Shown here: piece after piece, positions 7,184 through 14,056 of the stretch
Numbering within the stretch: position 1 is the first letter of the stretch
Layout: each line of letters opens with the position of its first letter
NCBI RefSeq assembly: GCF_002937075.1
Contig: NZ_NHSJ01000100.1
Span: forward strand, 27,007 to 91,006
DNA from: Rhodoblastus sphagnicola
GTDB lineage: Bacteria; Pseudomonadota; Alphaproteobacteria; Rhizobiales; Beijerinckiaceae
Reading direction: 5' to 3'
Length of the DNA stretch: 64,000 nt
Notes under the pieces: model-generated
Told to the model about the DNA's origin: nothing
The model's database searches: none
Seen by the model: the letters and a program-made list of their open reading frames with translations, nothing else
Program-made: the position numbers and the translations under genes

Positions 7184-7372
7184 ACCTCTCTGAGCCATTC
7201 GGCTCCGGGAGTTAGCAACACCGCCGTAAGCCGATGCCCGCGCGTCTTTAGGCTTGCACCCTGGACATACACGTGCGGCTCCCGGATGAACGTCGTGAGA
7301 CGCTTTCTCGGGGCGTAGCCGCTTACGGAAGTGGATGTCCGGGCCGCTTGCTACGGCGGGACTGGACCTGAA
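7184..7372 (-). ncRNA. HEARO / omega (ω) RNA-like structured RNA, stand-alone
   Basis: On the minus strand several long-range pairings are perfect or nearly so. 7340-7331 (GGACAUCCAC) pairs with 7272-7263 (GUGUAUGUCC), one mismatch. GCGGCU 7322-7317 pairs with AGCCGC 7280-7275 inside it. CCGUAAGC 7328-7321 pairs with GCUUACGG 7231-7224. CCGGGAG 7285-7279 pairs with CUCCCGG 7211-7205, forming a pseudoknot. A terminal hairpin GAGCC-GAAU-GGCUC (7205-7192) is followed by AGAGAGGU. A 5' hairpin CCGC/GCGG lies at 7359-7344. This layout and the 3' block (GCUUACGGCGG, then AACUCCCGGAGCC and the last hairpin) are what I know as HEARO RNA (Rfam RF02033), now called omega RNA, which guides IscB/IsrB nucleases. 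The region has no good codon content. The 5' boundary and guide are uncertain. Confidence 0.75.
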
Positions 7373-7373
7373 A

Positions 7374-7402
7374 ACGCTAGGCGCTTTAATGGGATTGGTC
7401 AA
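7374..7402 (-). promoter_or_regulatory. Weak sigma70-like promoter candidate 5' of the structured RNA
   Basis: The minus strand has TTGACC at 7402-7397 and TAGCGT at 7379-7374 with a 17-base spacer. The -35 is good and the -10 poor. Transcription from it would start near 7367, at the first hairpin, leaving no room for a 5' guide; readthrough from upstream genes would retain one. Confidence 0.3.
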
Positions 7403-7421
7403 TTTGATCTGGCGCAAGCCT
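7402..7421 (-). repeat. Near-copy of a left-end transposase-site sequence
   Basis: The minus strand from 7421 to 7402 reads AGGCTTGCGCCAGATCAAAT. The putative left-end transposase site at 19577-19558 (same strand) reads AGGCGTGTGTCAGATCAAAT, which is 17 of 20 identical with the last ten bases perfect. It lies across the start of the untranslated stretch 5' of the structured RNA. It may be an internal transposase or enhancer site, part of a guide, or chance. Confidence 0.45.
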
Positions 7422-7422
7422 G

Positions 7423-7761
7423 TCATGCGCGGACCCTCGCCGCTTCGCGCGCGACGGCCACGCGGCGCTGGAAGGCCTTGCCATAGGCCGTCCACAGCTT
7501 CGCCGCTTGCCGCGTCGACTCCTTGGAAATTCGCATCAGATTGGTGGTCGCCTCATCGAAACGCCCGGCCTCGATCCGGGCGCGGGCGGCGCGGGCATCG
7601 GCGATCGCCGTGTCGCTCGCCTTCTTCCAGGCGGAAAAGCTCGCCGCCTCCCGCTTGCGCGCCGCCTCGACCCGCGCGCGCAACAGCGCGGGACCATCCG
7701 CCGGGCAGAATTGCTCCGCCAGCGCCAGCAGTTCGTCGCGGTCGAGGTCGGCGAGCTGCAT
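7423..7761 (-). CDS. Hypothetical phage protein (112 aa, helical)
   Basis: The protein starts MQLADLDRDELLALAEQF and is Ala/Arg-rich and helical throughout, ending in a very basic tail (FQRRVAVAREAARVRA). ATG 7761 follows the upstream stop by one base. No family is recognised. It is the last gene before the structured RNA; its stop lies within the ATGA at 7426-7423. Confidence 0.6.
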   Translation of the reverse strand: MQLADLDRDELLALAEQFCPADGPALLRARVEAARKREAASFSAWKKASDTAIADARAARARIEAGRFDEATTNLMRISKESTRQAAKLWTAYGKAFQRRVAVAREAARVRA

Positions 7762-7762
7762 G

Positions 7763-8494
7763 TCACGCGCCCTTATCGAGGAAGGAGAGGCGCGGCAGGC
7801 TTACGCCGCCTCGCTTTACGACGCCCGCCGGCTCGGCCCGCGCCTGGGCGCGGCGCTCGTCTAGCGCCGAGCGCCCTGCCGGCGGCTCGCCCATGGGCAG
7901 GGCATGCCCGGACCGGCGCGGCTTCGGCTCCGGGCGATATTTCACCGGCGCGCTCCGGAGGATTTCGCGCACCAACTCGACCGGCAACGCGCATTCGCGC
8001 GCGATGAAGACGGCGCCCTGACCAGCGGCGGCGAAGCCGCGCACGGCGCTGAGCACCGTGCGCGGCATATGGCTGGCGAGCGCGGCCGGCGTTTCAGGCT
8101 GTGGCGCGGGTTGTTGGACCGACGGCGCGGGCGCCGCCGAAACGAGTGGCGCCGCGTCGAGCGGGGCTTCTGCCTCCGCCGCCTCGATCTCCGACGCCAC
8201 AATGGCGCCGACAACCTCATCGACCCAATCCTCGCGCCACCAGGACGCGGACGCGCGATATTTCTGGACGTTCGAGGCCGACCCGCGCGCAAGGCCGAGC
8301 ATCCGCTCGATCGCCACAACCCGCAGGTCGGGCAGCGCCTCGCGTAGCGCGACGAAGGCGATGGTCCGCGCGCGCGCCATGGGCGAAGACGCGCCCGTCC
8401 TGACCTCGTATAGCGTCAGGGGATCGGCCCCGGTGAGCCGCGCCGCCGCCACGACGGCGCGGGCGATCCGGTCGGCGGTGGCGAACTCAACCAT
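7763..8494 (-). CDS. Phage DNA-binding protein with DnaA domain IV-like HTH
   Basis: The 243-residue protein starts MVEFATADRIARAVVAAARL; ATG 8494 overlaps the GemA gene by 8 bases. Residues about 15-75 (ADPLTLYEVRTGASSPMARA, then IAFVALREALPDLRVVAIE and LGLARGSASNVQKYRA) follow the pattern of the DnaA C-terminal DNA-binding domain. A Pro/Ala-rich linker follows, then a second helical segment (IARECALPVELVREILRSAP) that may be a second HTH. In Mu-like phages of Alphaproteobacteria such proteins sit in the early region and probably act in regulation or replication. The target site is unknown. Confidence 0.65.
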   Translation of the reverse strand: MVEFATADRIARAVVAAARLTGADPLTLYEVRTGASSPMARARTIAFVALREALPDLRVVAIERMLGLARGSASNVQKYRASASWWREDWVDEVVGAIVASEIEAAEAEAPLDAAPLVSAAPAPSVQQPAPQPETPAALASHMPRTVLSAVRGFAAAGQGAVFIARECALPVELVREILRSAPVKYRPEPKPRRSGHALPMGEPPAGRSALDERRAQARAEPAGVVKRGGVSLPRLSFLDKGA

Positions 8495-9128
8495 TGGCGC
8501 CCCCGATCTCCTGCTGGCGGCGCAGCACCGCGCCCATTTTCGCCGCGAGCTTGTCGAGTTGCCGATCGGTGCAGTCTTCCAGCTTGCCGAACCCTTCGAG
8601 CGTGGCGAAACTGCCCATGTCGAAGCCGGCCAGCCCGGCCCAGCGGATGCGCCGGTCGATCGCGGCGAGCACCCGCAGCTTGTTGCGCCGCCCCGCATCG
8701 GCGCCGCTCACCCATTCGACGCCGGCCTCGCGCGCGATCCACGCCTTGAGCCCCTCGATGGCGGGCCGCGCGGCCTCGCCATCCACCATGAACCTGTCAT
8801 GGTCGACCTTGCATTGCCGCTTCACGAAGGCGAGCATGGCCGCATCGTCGGGCTTCTCGACGATGCCGAGGTTGTAGGCCGCGATCCACAGCGCCTGAAG
8901 CACCGGCGCGAACTTGCCCGACGCCCGCTTGGCGGAAAAAGCGGGCTTCGGCTGACCGGCCGCCGCGCGCAAATCGTCGAGCAGCGCGCCGGCCTGATCC
9001 TCGGAAAGCTCCCGGCTTGAAACCACCTTGAAGCGGCCTTCAAGGTGGGCGCGATAGTCGGCGTCGGTCATGCCTGCCTGTTTTTTCAGGACGTGGATGG
9101 CCTTGGTTTGATCCAGACGGGGGCTCAT
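8487..9128 (-). CDS. GemA / gp16-like regulatory protein (DUF1018)
   Basis: The 213-residue product begins MSPRLDQTKAIHVLKKQAGM followed by TDADYRAHL, the DUF1018 signature, with a C-terminal GFATLEGFGKLEDCTDRQLDKL-like region shared by the family. Mu GemA modulates host gene expression and DNA topology; DUF1018 proteins are standard early-region members in Mu-like phages. ATG 9128 forms an ATGA overlap with the upstream gene; the longer in-frame reading to 9215 is rejected. Confidence 0.85.
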   Translation of the reverse strand: MSPRLDQTKAIHVLKKQAGMTDADYRAHLEGRFKVVSSRELSEDQAGALLDDLRAAAGQPKPAFSAKRASGKFAPVLQALWIAAYNLGIVEKPDDAAMLAFVKRQCKVDHDRFMVDGEAARPAIEGLKAWIAREAGVEWVSGADAGRRNKLRVLAAIDRRIRWAGLAGFDMGSFATLEGFGKLEDCTDRQLDKLAAKMGAVLRRQQEIGGANG

Positions 9129-9367
9129 GCGGCGGTCCTCGCCAGGCGAGAGATGACGCCGAGCACGGCGCGCGCCAAGGGAGTCAAAACGGCGCGGCCG
9201 TCGCGGCCCTCGCACAGATCGCGCGTCGCGGCCAAGGTGACCTCCTCCCAGGCCAGGGGAGCGCCGGAAAGCTCCGCCAAGGCGACGGCGGCCAGTTGCT
9301 TCAACGCGTCATCGGAAAGCGAGGCCGCGACCATATTCACGGCGAACAAAACGTTTTCGTCGCTCAT
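9125..9367 (-). CDS. Hypothetical early phage protein (80 aa)
   Basis: The product is acidic and helical at the start (MSDENVLFAVNMVAASLSDD) and ends with LARAVLGVISRLARTAA. It is coupled to both neighbours by 4-base overlaps. No family is recognised. Confidence 0.55.
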   Translation of the reverse strand: MSDENVLFAVNMVAASLSDDALKQLAAVALAELSGAPLAWEEVTLAATRDLCEGRDGRAVLTPLARAVLGVISRLARTAA

Positions 9368-9786
9368 CTCGCACCCTCCGCGAAAATGCCGACGCCACCG
9401 CGCGCCACCAGCACATGGGCGCGGTCGAAAACGGCTTGCGCATGCAGCCCGGCGGAGAAGCCGCAGCAGTAGTAGAACCCGGCGTCGAGGGGCACGATCT
9501 CCCCGGCCACGGCGTCGAGAAACCCGCGCCCATAGTCGGGATGATCCGGGCTGTCAGGCGGGAACGGCCGGGCCTCGAAAGCCCGGCACTCCGGCCCGTC
9601 CTCGCCGATTACCCAGGCTTCGGGATAGTCCGGAGCCTCGGCGTCGTAGATCGCGGCGGCGAACAAGATCCAGCAGCCCGAAGCATCCGAGGGATCGCCA
9701 TGGCGTGAGCAATGCTCACACCAGGCCTTTTCGAAGGCGCGCGCCACCGGCCCGGTTTGCGGCTTGAACACGCGCCGCTCAGCCAT
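9364..9786 (-). CDS. Hypothetical early phage protein with Cys/His cluster (140 aa)
   Basis: The N-terminal part has a possible metal-binding cluster (WCEHCSRHGDPSDASGCW, residues about 22-39); further Cys residues occur at YYCCGF. The protein is otherwise mixed alpha/beta with many Asp and Pro. It lies between two small genes with 4- and 8-base overlaps. The family is unknown; a zinc-binding role is only suggested by the cysteines. Confidence 0.55.
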   Translation of the reverse strand: MAERRVFKPQTGPVARAFEKAWCEHCSRHGDPSDASGCWILFAAAIYDAEAPDYPEAWVIGEDGPECRAFEARPFPPDSPDHPDYGRGFLDAVAGEIVPLDAGFYYCCGFSAGLHAQAVFDRAHVLVARGGVGIFAEGAR

Positions 9787-9988
9787 GTCGGTCTCCCACG
9801 AAAGCGCGGAAGGAGATGTCCTCGAACTCCGCGAAGGCGCGGGCGCGGACGTGGTCGATCGCGAGGCCGAGAAACCCGGACGCGGCCGACACGCACAGGG
9901 CGGCGAGCCACCAGTCGGCGCGGAAGAGCTGAACGCCGGCGCCCGCCGCGAAGGCGAGCGCCGCGATGCAATAGGCGAGGAGTCTCAC
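9779..9988 (-). CDS. Small two-helix membrane protein (69 aa)
   Basis: Two hydrophobic segments (about residues 3-20 and 25-44, around an FRADWW turn) are followed by a charged C-terminal tail. It is translationally coupled (ATGA) to the upstream gene. An early phage membrane protein of unknown role; superinfection exclusion is a common job for such genes but is not shown here. Confidence 0.55.
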   Translation of the reverse strand: MRLLAYCIAALAFAAGAGVQLFRADWWLAALCVSAASGFLGLAIDHVRARAFAEFEDISFRAFVGDRHG

Positions 9989-10365
9989 GCCGCCCTCCCG
10001 ATGTATCGGCTGGACACAAAGCGCGCGATGCGCGCCAGCAGCGGCAGCACGCGCGAGATGCGGAAGCGCCGACGCATCGGCGCCAAGTCGAAGCTGTTGC
10101 GCACAACAACCAGCGCGCGCGACCTGTCGACGCGGAGGGACTCCACCCCCTTGGCTTCCGCCCAGGCCTGCTTCATGGCGGCCGAAAAATCCACCGGCGT
10201 GGCGGCGAGGCAGGCCTTCAGCGTCATCGTGTATTTGTAGCGACCGCAGACAACGGACCGGGAGTCCTCCCAGGCCGCGCGGGCTTTCGCCTCGCGGGCG
10301 TCGCGGGCGATTTTGTGGGCGCGCCGCATGATGTCGCCCTTGTTGTAAACGTGGATGGTTTTCAT
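9985..10365 (-). CDS. Hypothetical basic phage protein (126 aa)
   Basis: The product begins MKTIHVYNKGDIMRRAHKIA and is strongly basic, with the central segment CGRYKYTMTLKACLAAT and an Arg-rich C-terminus (APMRRRFRISRVL). It is probably nucleic-acid associated, judging only by charge. 4-base overlaps with both neighbours. Confidence 0.55.
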   Translation of the reverse strand: MKTIHVYNKGDIMRRAHKIARDAREAKARAAWEDSRSVVCGRYKYTMTLKACLAATPVDFSAAMKQAWAEAKGVESLRVDRSRALVVVRNSFDLAPMRRRFRISRVLPLLARIARFVSSRYIGRAA

Positions 10366-10577
10366 GTTGCCCTCCCGATGATGTCGAGGATGGCGTCGGG
10401 ATAGACCAGAGCGAGGATCGGCCCGGCTTCGGTCTCGACGTCGATCAGCAGATGGCCGGCGCGCAAAGCGCGCACGGTTCCCTTGTGGCGAGCCCCCTGA
10501 AAATCCACCGTGACGATGTCGCGGGGCGCGACGGCGACGGGCTCGGCCGCCTTGGCGAGGAGCATCAGTTCAAGCAT
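10362..10577 (-). CDS. Small beta-rich phage protein, SH3/KOW-like
   Basis: I start at ATG 10577 (MLELMLLAKAAEPVAV), giving 71 residues; the longer in-frame reading would run through the upstream gene. The strand-rich core (RDIVTVDFQGARHKGTVRAL, then GHLLIDVETEAGPILALVYP) suggests a small beta-barrel of SH3-like type, often found in nucleic-acid-binding phage proteins. Fold is inferred from pattern only. Confidence 0.55.
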   Translation of the reverse strand: MLELMLLAKAAEPVAVAPRDIVTVDFQGARHKGTVRALRAGHLLIDVETEAGPILALVYPDAILDIIGRAT

Positions 10578-10797
10578 TCGCGGCCTCGCTATCGGCGGCG
10601 ACCACGGGGCGGCTAAGCAACCGCGCGACGGTGTAAAGCCGCAAGAGGCTGTCTCCCTTTGACGTGCCGTAGCCCCAATCTCCGGGCGCGCCGAAAGCCT
10701 TGCGGACTTCATCGATGATCTGGACCACCTCCTCGCGCGTGGGCTGCGGAGGGAGCGGTTGTTGGCCAAGGCCCGCGAGCAATTCGTTCGTCATCAT
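10570..10797 (-). CDS. Hypothetical early phage protein (75 aa)
   Basis: The product starts MMTNELLAGLGQQPLPPQPT and contains a helix-rich segment EEVVQIIDEVRKAFGAPGDW. It overlaps the next gene by 8 bases and follows the DUF3164 gene by 12. The family is not recognised. Confidence 0.55.
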   Translation of the reverse strand: MMTNELLAGLGQQPLPPQPTREEVVQIIDEVRKAFGAPGDWGYGTSKGDSLLRLYTVARLLSRPVVAADSEAANA

Positions 10798-10809
10798 GCG
10801 TTGCCTCCC

Positions 10810-11451
10810 TCAAGCCGCTGCGAGATCGATGGTGATGCTGGACCAGGCCGCCTCGGGAGCCGGCCGGCACTGGAAGCGCAGATACGCCTTGGAGCCGAGG
10901 ACGCGGATGGAATCGCGCACGGCGTCCATGGCCCGCTGCCAGCGCTCGTCGGCGATCTCGACGCGCAACAGCATGAAGATTTCCGCGCGGTTGATCCGGC
11001 CTTCCTTGTCGACCTGGAAGGCGCGCGTCACCAGGGCGCGGATGTTGGCCGAGGCGTCCGCCGCCCATTCGGACAGGCATTCGTCGACCAGCTTCTTCGC
11101 CGTCTGCAGCTCCGGCCCGAAGTCGAGCTGGTCCTGCATGTGCAACATCACGCGCATGCAGCCGTCGAAGCTGGTCAGCGTGAGATTACCTTTCGCGCCG
11201 CCCAGCTTGGCGCCGTATTCCTGATCGACCAGCGCCTGAAGCGCACCGATGTCCTCGAAAGTGTGCCCCTTGAACCGGGATACCTGCGCCGACAGCTCGG
11301 CCGCGAAGGCGAGAATTTTGCGCACCTGTCCGTCAATCAGCAGGTCCATCGCCTTGATCGATTCGACAGGCACGAGTGCGCCGCGCGCGTCGCGAAGGTA
11401 GGGACGACCGGAGACATCGATGGCGCCGGGATGAGAATGTTCAGAAGCCAT
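10810..11451 (-). CDS. DUF3164 family early protein
   Basis: The 213-residue protein (start MASEHSHPGAIDVSGRPYLR) has the DUF3164 layout: an N-terminal region with a YLRDARGALVPVESIK-like segment, a long helix with QVRKILAFAAELSAQVSRF, then the conserved DIGALQALVDQEYGAKLGG and GNLTLTSFDGCMRVM block. DUF3164 proteins are common in the early operon of Mu-like phages near the DNA-transposition genes; their role is unknown. An upstream in-frame reading to 11526 is rejected because of overlap. Confidence 0.82.
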   Translation of the reverse strand: MASEHSHPGAIDVSGRPYLRDARGALVPVESIKAMDLLIDGQVRKILAFAAELSAQVSRFKGHTFEDIGALQALVDQEYGAKLGGAKGNLTLTSFDGCMRVMLHMQDQLDFGPELQTAKKLVDECLSEWAADASANIRALVTRAFQVDKEGRINRAEIFMLLRVEIADERWQRAMDAVRDSIRVLGSKAYLRFQCRPAPEAAWSSITIDLAAA

Positions 11452-11914
11452 TGTGATAAGCCTTTTCCATGCGCTCGATTTCGCGCCTTTGATTGTGGAA
11501 GGTGGAGATGATCGAGCCCGCCTCATGCGCGAGATCGGGAGGAACGGGCGCCGGCCCGAGCCGGGGCCGGCCCTTCGCCTTCCCCTTCATCCAGGGCTTT
11601 TTCCGCGTCTTCACCCGCTCCGGCGCGCGGGGCAGCTTTGCCGCCAGCGCCGCGTCGAGCGCGGCGAAGGTTTTGGCGAAACGGGCCTCCCGCAAATAGC
11701 GGTCGAAGCGCCGCCAGCCGCACGAGACCGTCTGGCCCATCGAATGGATCGGCGCGGCGATTTCCTCGGAGCTGCGCGCCGTGTAGCGCCGCGCCAGCTC
11801 TCCATAAGCAGCCCGCGCCGCGACGATGTTGCGTCGCTTCGTGGCCGTGCGCACCTCGGCGACGGAGAGGCCGAAAGCTTCCGCCACCATCACGATGAGA
11901 TCGGCGAGCTTCAT
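11441..11914 (-). CDS. Phage protein with DnaA C-terminal-domain-like HTH
   Basis: The first half (VAEAFGLSVAEVRTATKRRN, then IVAARAAYGELARRYTARSS and EEIAAPIHSMGQTVSCGWRR) follows the pattern of DnaA domain IV, the DnaA-box-binding helix-turn-helix. The second half is very basic (TRKKPWMKGKAKGRPRLG). The 157-residue protein lacks the DnaA AAA+ domain, so it is a DNA-binding protein rather than an initiator. This phage encodes two such proteins (also 7763-8494). Confidence 0.7.
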   Translation of the reverse strand: MKLADLIVMVAEAFGLSVAEVRTATKRRNIVAARAAYGELARRYTARSSEEIAAPIHSMGQTVSCGWRRFDRYLREARFAKTFAALDAALAAKLPRAPERVKTRKKPWMKGKAKGRPRLGPAPVPPDLAHEAGSIISTFHNQRREIERMEKAYHNGF

Positions 11915-12219
11915 GCGACGCCTCCCGCGTTCGACGACGCCTTGCGCCGGCGCGACATCCGGTAAGCCGCCAGCACGGACAGCTTCCCGGACCGCGCGGC
12001 GGCGACGACGGCCTCGGCCTTTCGCGCCACCGCCAGATCGCGCGCCGCCTTGGCGGCAAGCCGTTTCAACCGCTCCGGCTGCTCCAGCGCCTCGATCTCG
12101 GCGACAGCCACCTCCAGCGTCAGCTTCAGCAGTTCAAGCCCTGGCCCCTTTAGCTCGACGCCCCAAGGATTAGCCGCCAGATAGTCGCGCCAGGCGCGCA
12201 GCCCCTCAGCTCTGGACAT
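11911..12219 (-). CDS. Hypothetical early phage protein (102 aa)
   Basis: A helical, Ala/Leu-rich protein (ELKGPGLELLKLTLEVAVAE) with a basic C-terminal part (RMSRRRKASSNAGG). It overlaps the DnaA-like gene by 4 bases and the regulator upstream by 14. No family is recognised. Confidence 0.55.
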   Translation of the reverse strand: MSRAEGLRAWRDYLAANPWGVELKGPGLELLKLTLEVAVAEIEALEQPERLKRLAAKAARDLAVARKAEAVVAAARSGKLSVLAAYRMSRRRKASSNAGGVA

Positions 12220-12619
12220 CGGAGCCTCCCTCGTCGTCGCGCTTCGACAGCCGCGAATGCGGGCAGCCGGAGCGGCAGGCGCGGGAAATCCGCGCCCGGA
12301 GGGAAGACGAGCCGATCCGCCTCATCTTCTGTTCGGAGAGGCAGCGGTCGCGGGTCAGTTCGCCGAGAACGGGGCAATCCACCGTCTCGTTCATCAGCGC
12401 GCCGCGCACTCTTGCCTCGACCGTGCCCATGTCGCCGGGATAGGTCCCGTTGATGACGCCGGTGACCACGGCGGGCGAATAGCCGAGACGCCGCGCCACC
12501 TCGGAGCCGGACGAGCGGTTTGCCTCCTCGGCGAGGACGCGCACCCAATCGGGCAGCGCCGCCCCCCAGTTGCGTTCGGCGTTCCCGACAAAGTTGGTCC
12601 GGGATTTAGACGAGGCCAT
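12206..12619 (-). CDS. Phage HTH transcriptional regulator
   Basis: The 137-residue protein has an XRE-like helix-turn-helix around residues 33-60 (SSGSEVARRLGYSPAVVTGV then INGTYPGD). A C-terminal part with four Cys (CPVLGELTRDRC and CRSGC) may bind a metal. It overlaps the downstream hypothetical gene by 14 bases and the upstream winged-helix gene by 14. Likely an early regulator; its operator is unknown. Confidence 0.65.
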   Translation of the reverse strand: MASSKSRTNFVGNAERNWGAALPDWVRVLAEEANRSSGSEVARRLGYSPAVVTGVINGTYPGDMGTVEARVRGALMNETVDCPVLGELTRDRCLSEQKMRRIGSSSLRARISRACRSGCPHSRLSKRDDEGGSDVQS

Positions 12620-13226
12620 TGCGCACCTCGCTTTCGCCGACGATTTTCTGGAGGTTTTGGTCGAACACGAAGTCGGCCTGCAGCAGCTTCGGCGGCAGCG
12701 GCCCCGTGTTGCCGGTGCGGGTCAGGTTGTAGCGCGCGGAGACCGAACCACGGCGGGTCCGGATCGGCGGCTTGACCACATGCACGATCCCGGCGCGAAC
12801 CAGCGACCGAACATATCTTTGCACCGTGTTTCGAAGGACAACGACCTCTTCGGTGGAGGACGCCAGCGCCAGCTCGTCGGTTGTCCACGAGCCTTTCAGC
12901 ATCCGCATCGTCTGCCAAATTTGCTCAGTGACCAGCCCGTAAGCGCCATCGGAGGTTGGCCGCCGCAGGCCCGGCCCCTTGGCGCGTGGACGCTTGACGG
13001 CGTAGACGTGCTTGGGCTTTCCGGCGAGTGAAGGCACAGAGCCCACCACGATCAATTCGCCCTCATTCCGCATGGCGCGAATCCAATTCCGCACGGTGGC
13101 GTAAGCCACCCCGCAGGTGCAGCCGGCCAGATCGGCGGTCGTGAATCCCTTCGATCCAAATTCGCAGGCTGCCTTCCAATAAAAGGCGGGCGACCGCATG
13201 AGGGAAACCTTGAGAGAGTGTGTCAT
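12606..13226 (-). CDS. Phage protein with two winged-helix-like segments
   Basis: The product (start MTHSLKVSLMRSPAFYWKAA, ATG 13226; a GTG six bases further upstream is possible) has two candidate winged helices: residues about 28-60 (FTTADLAGCTCGVAYATVRN then WIRAMRNEGELIVVG) and residues about 105-145 (WTTDELALASSTEEVVVLRN then TVQRYVRSLVRAGIVHVV). It lies directly downstream of MuB. Probably DNA binding; no family name can be assigned. Confidence 0.62.
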   Translation of the reverse strand: MTHSLKVSLMRSPAFYWKAACEFGSKGFTTADLAGCTCGVAYATVRNWIRAMRNEGELIVVGSVPSLAGKPKHVYAVKRPRAKGPGLRRPTSDGAYGLVTEQIWQTMRMLKGSWTTDELALASSTEEVVVLRNTVQRYVRSLVRAGIVHVVKPPIRTRRGSVSARYNLTRTGNTGPLPPKLLQADFVFDQNLQKIVGESEVRNGLV

Positions 13227-13236
13227 AGCCACCCCC

Positions 13237-13995
13237 TCACAGCTTGCCGTTGCGCATGGCCGGCGCGTCGCCGGTCGCGATCAGAGCGCCGTAATTTGCG
13301 AGGGTCAGCCCACCTGCCGGCTGGTTAGTCGCGGCCCAGTCGCGCGCATTGGCCAAATTGGTGACAATGCGTCGGGCGCGTCCCTGCGTCTTTTCTCGGA
13401 TGGCGACGATCAGCGCGTCCTCGATCGGGGTGTCGCCGAGGATCATCTGCGCCAGCGCCCGCGTATCGTCCTCTTCACAGGGCTGAGCCTGGACGAATTT
13501 CAGGACGCGATTGTGCACGCGCTCGATGCGCACGAGCAGTTGCGGCAGCGCCTCCTCGCCGATCAACAGCACCGGCACTTGCGACTTGTCGGCGATCTCG
13601 CGGACGATCTCGACATAGCCCTTCGTGACCATCTTGTCGGCTTCGTCGATGATCAGCGGACGGTCGGGTTCGTCGCCGAGCAGCCGCACCACCTGCTCGA
13701 CCATATCCGCGACCGAACCGCGCGGATTCACGATTCCCAATTCATAGAGAATGTTGGTGGCCAGCGTTTTCGAGGTCCAGGACGATCCGACCTCAACATA
13801 AATTCCGCGCATCAAATTGCGCACGTAGGCGGCGGCGTAAGTCTTGCCGTAGCCGGAAAATCCTGAAAACACGCCGAAATTCGGCAGGCCCGGCGACCGG
13901 TCCTTAACCAGCATGGCAAGTTCGACGAAGGCGAGAACATTGCTGAGCACGATCAGCGATTGTCCGGTATTGACGTTTTTCGGCCTATCTGCCAT
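13237..13995 (-). CDS. MuB-like AAA+ transposition ATPase / target selector
   Basis: MuB binds target DNA as an ATP-dependent filament, delivers targets to the transposase and protects DNA near the phage ends. The 252-residue protein has Walker A GFSGYGKT (about residues 45-52), Walker B PLIIDEADKM (about residues 113-122) and a sensor-type VPVLLIGEE stretch. It follows the transposase gene by about 60 bases, as in Mu. The length fits the MuB/TniB-type ATPases of transposable phages. Confidence 0.9.
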   Translation of the reverse strand: MADRPKNVNTGQSLIVLSNVLAFVELAMLVKDRSPGLPNFGVFSGFSGYGKTYAAAYVRNLMRGIYVEVGSSWTSKTLATNILYELGIVNPRGSVADMVEQVVRLLGDEPDRPLIIDEADKMVTKGYVEIVREIADKSQVPVLLIGEEALPQLLVRIERVHNRVLKFVQAQPCEEDDTRALAQMILGDTPIEDALIVAIREKTQGRARRIVTNLANARDWAATNQPAGGLTLANYGALIATGDAPAMRNGKL

Positions 13996-14056
13996 TTTCT
14001 TCTCCTGTAAGGTCTATTTCGAAATCCGAAGCCTCTGAGGTTCCAGCTCAGGGGCT

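Noticed and set aside
7184..7372. Group II intron remnant as explanation for the structured RNA
   Set aside because: No GUGCG-type 5' start, no recognisable domain V with AGC catalytic triad and no reverse transcriptase; the pairing pattern fits HEARO/omega RNA better.
6839..7426. 196-codon minus-strand ORF starting ATG 7426 in an ATGA overlap with the upstream gene
   Set aside because: It runs through the structured RNA and then out of frame through the better-supported 94-aa gene. Its composition (Arg/Gly-rich, low complexity) is typical of a shadow frame.
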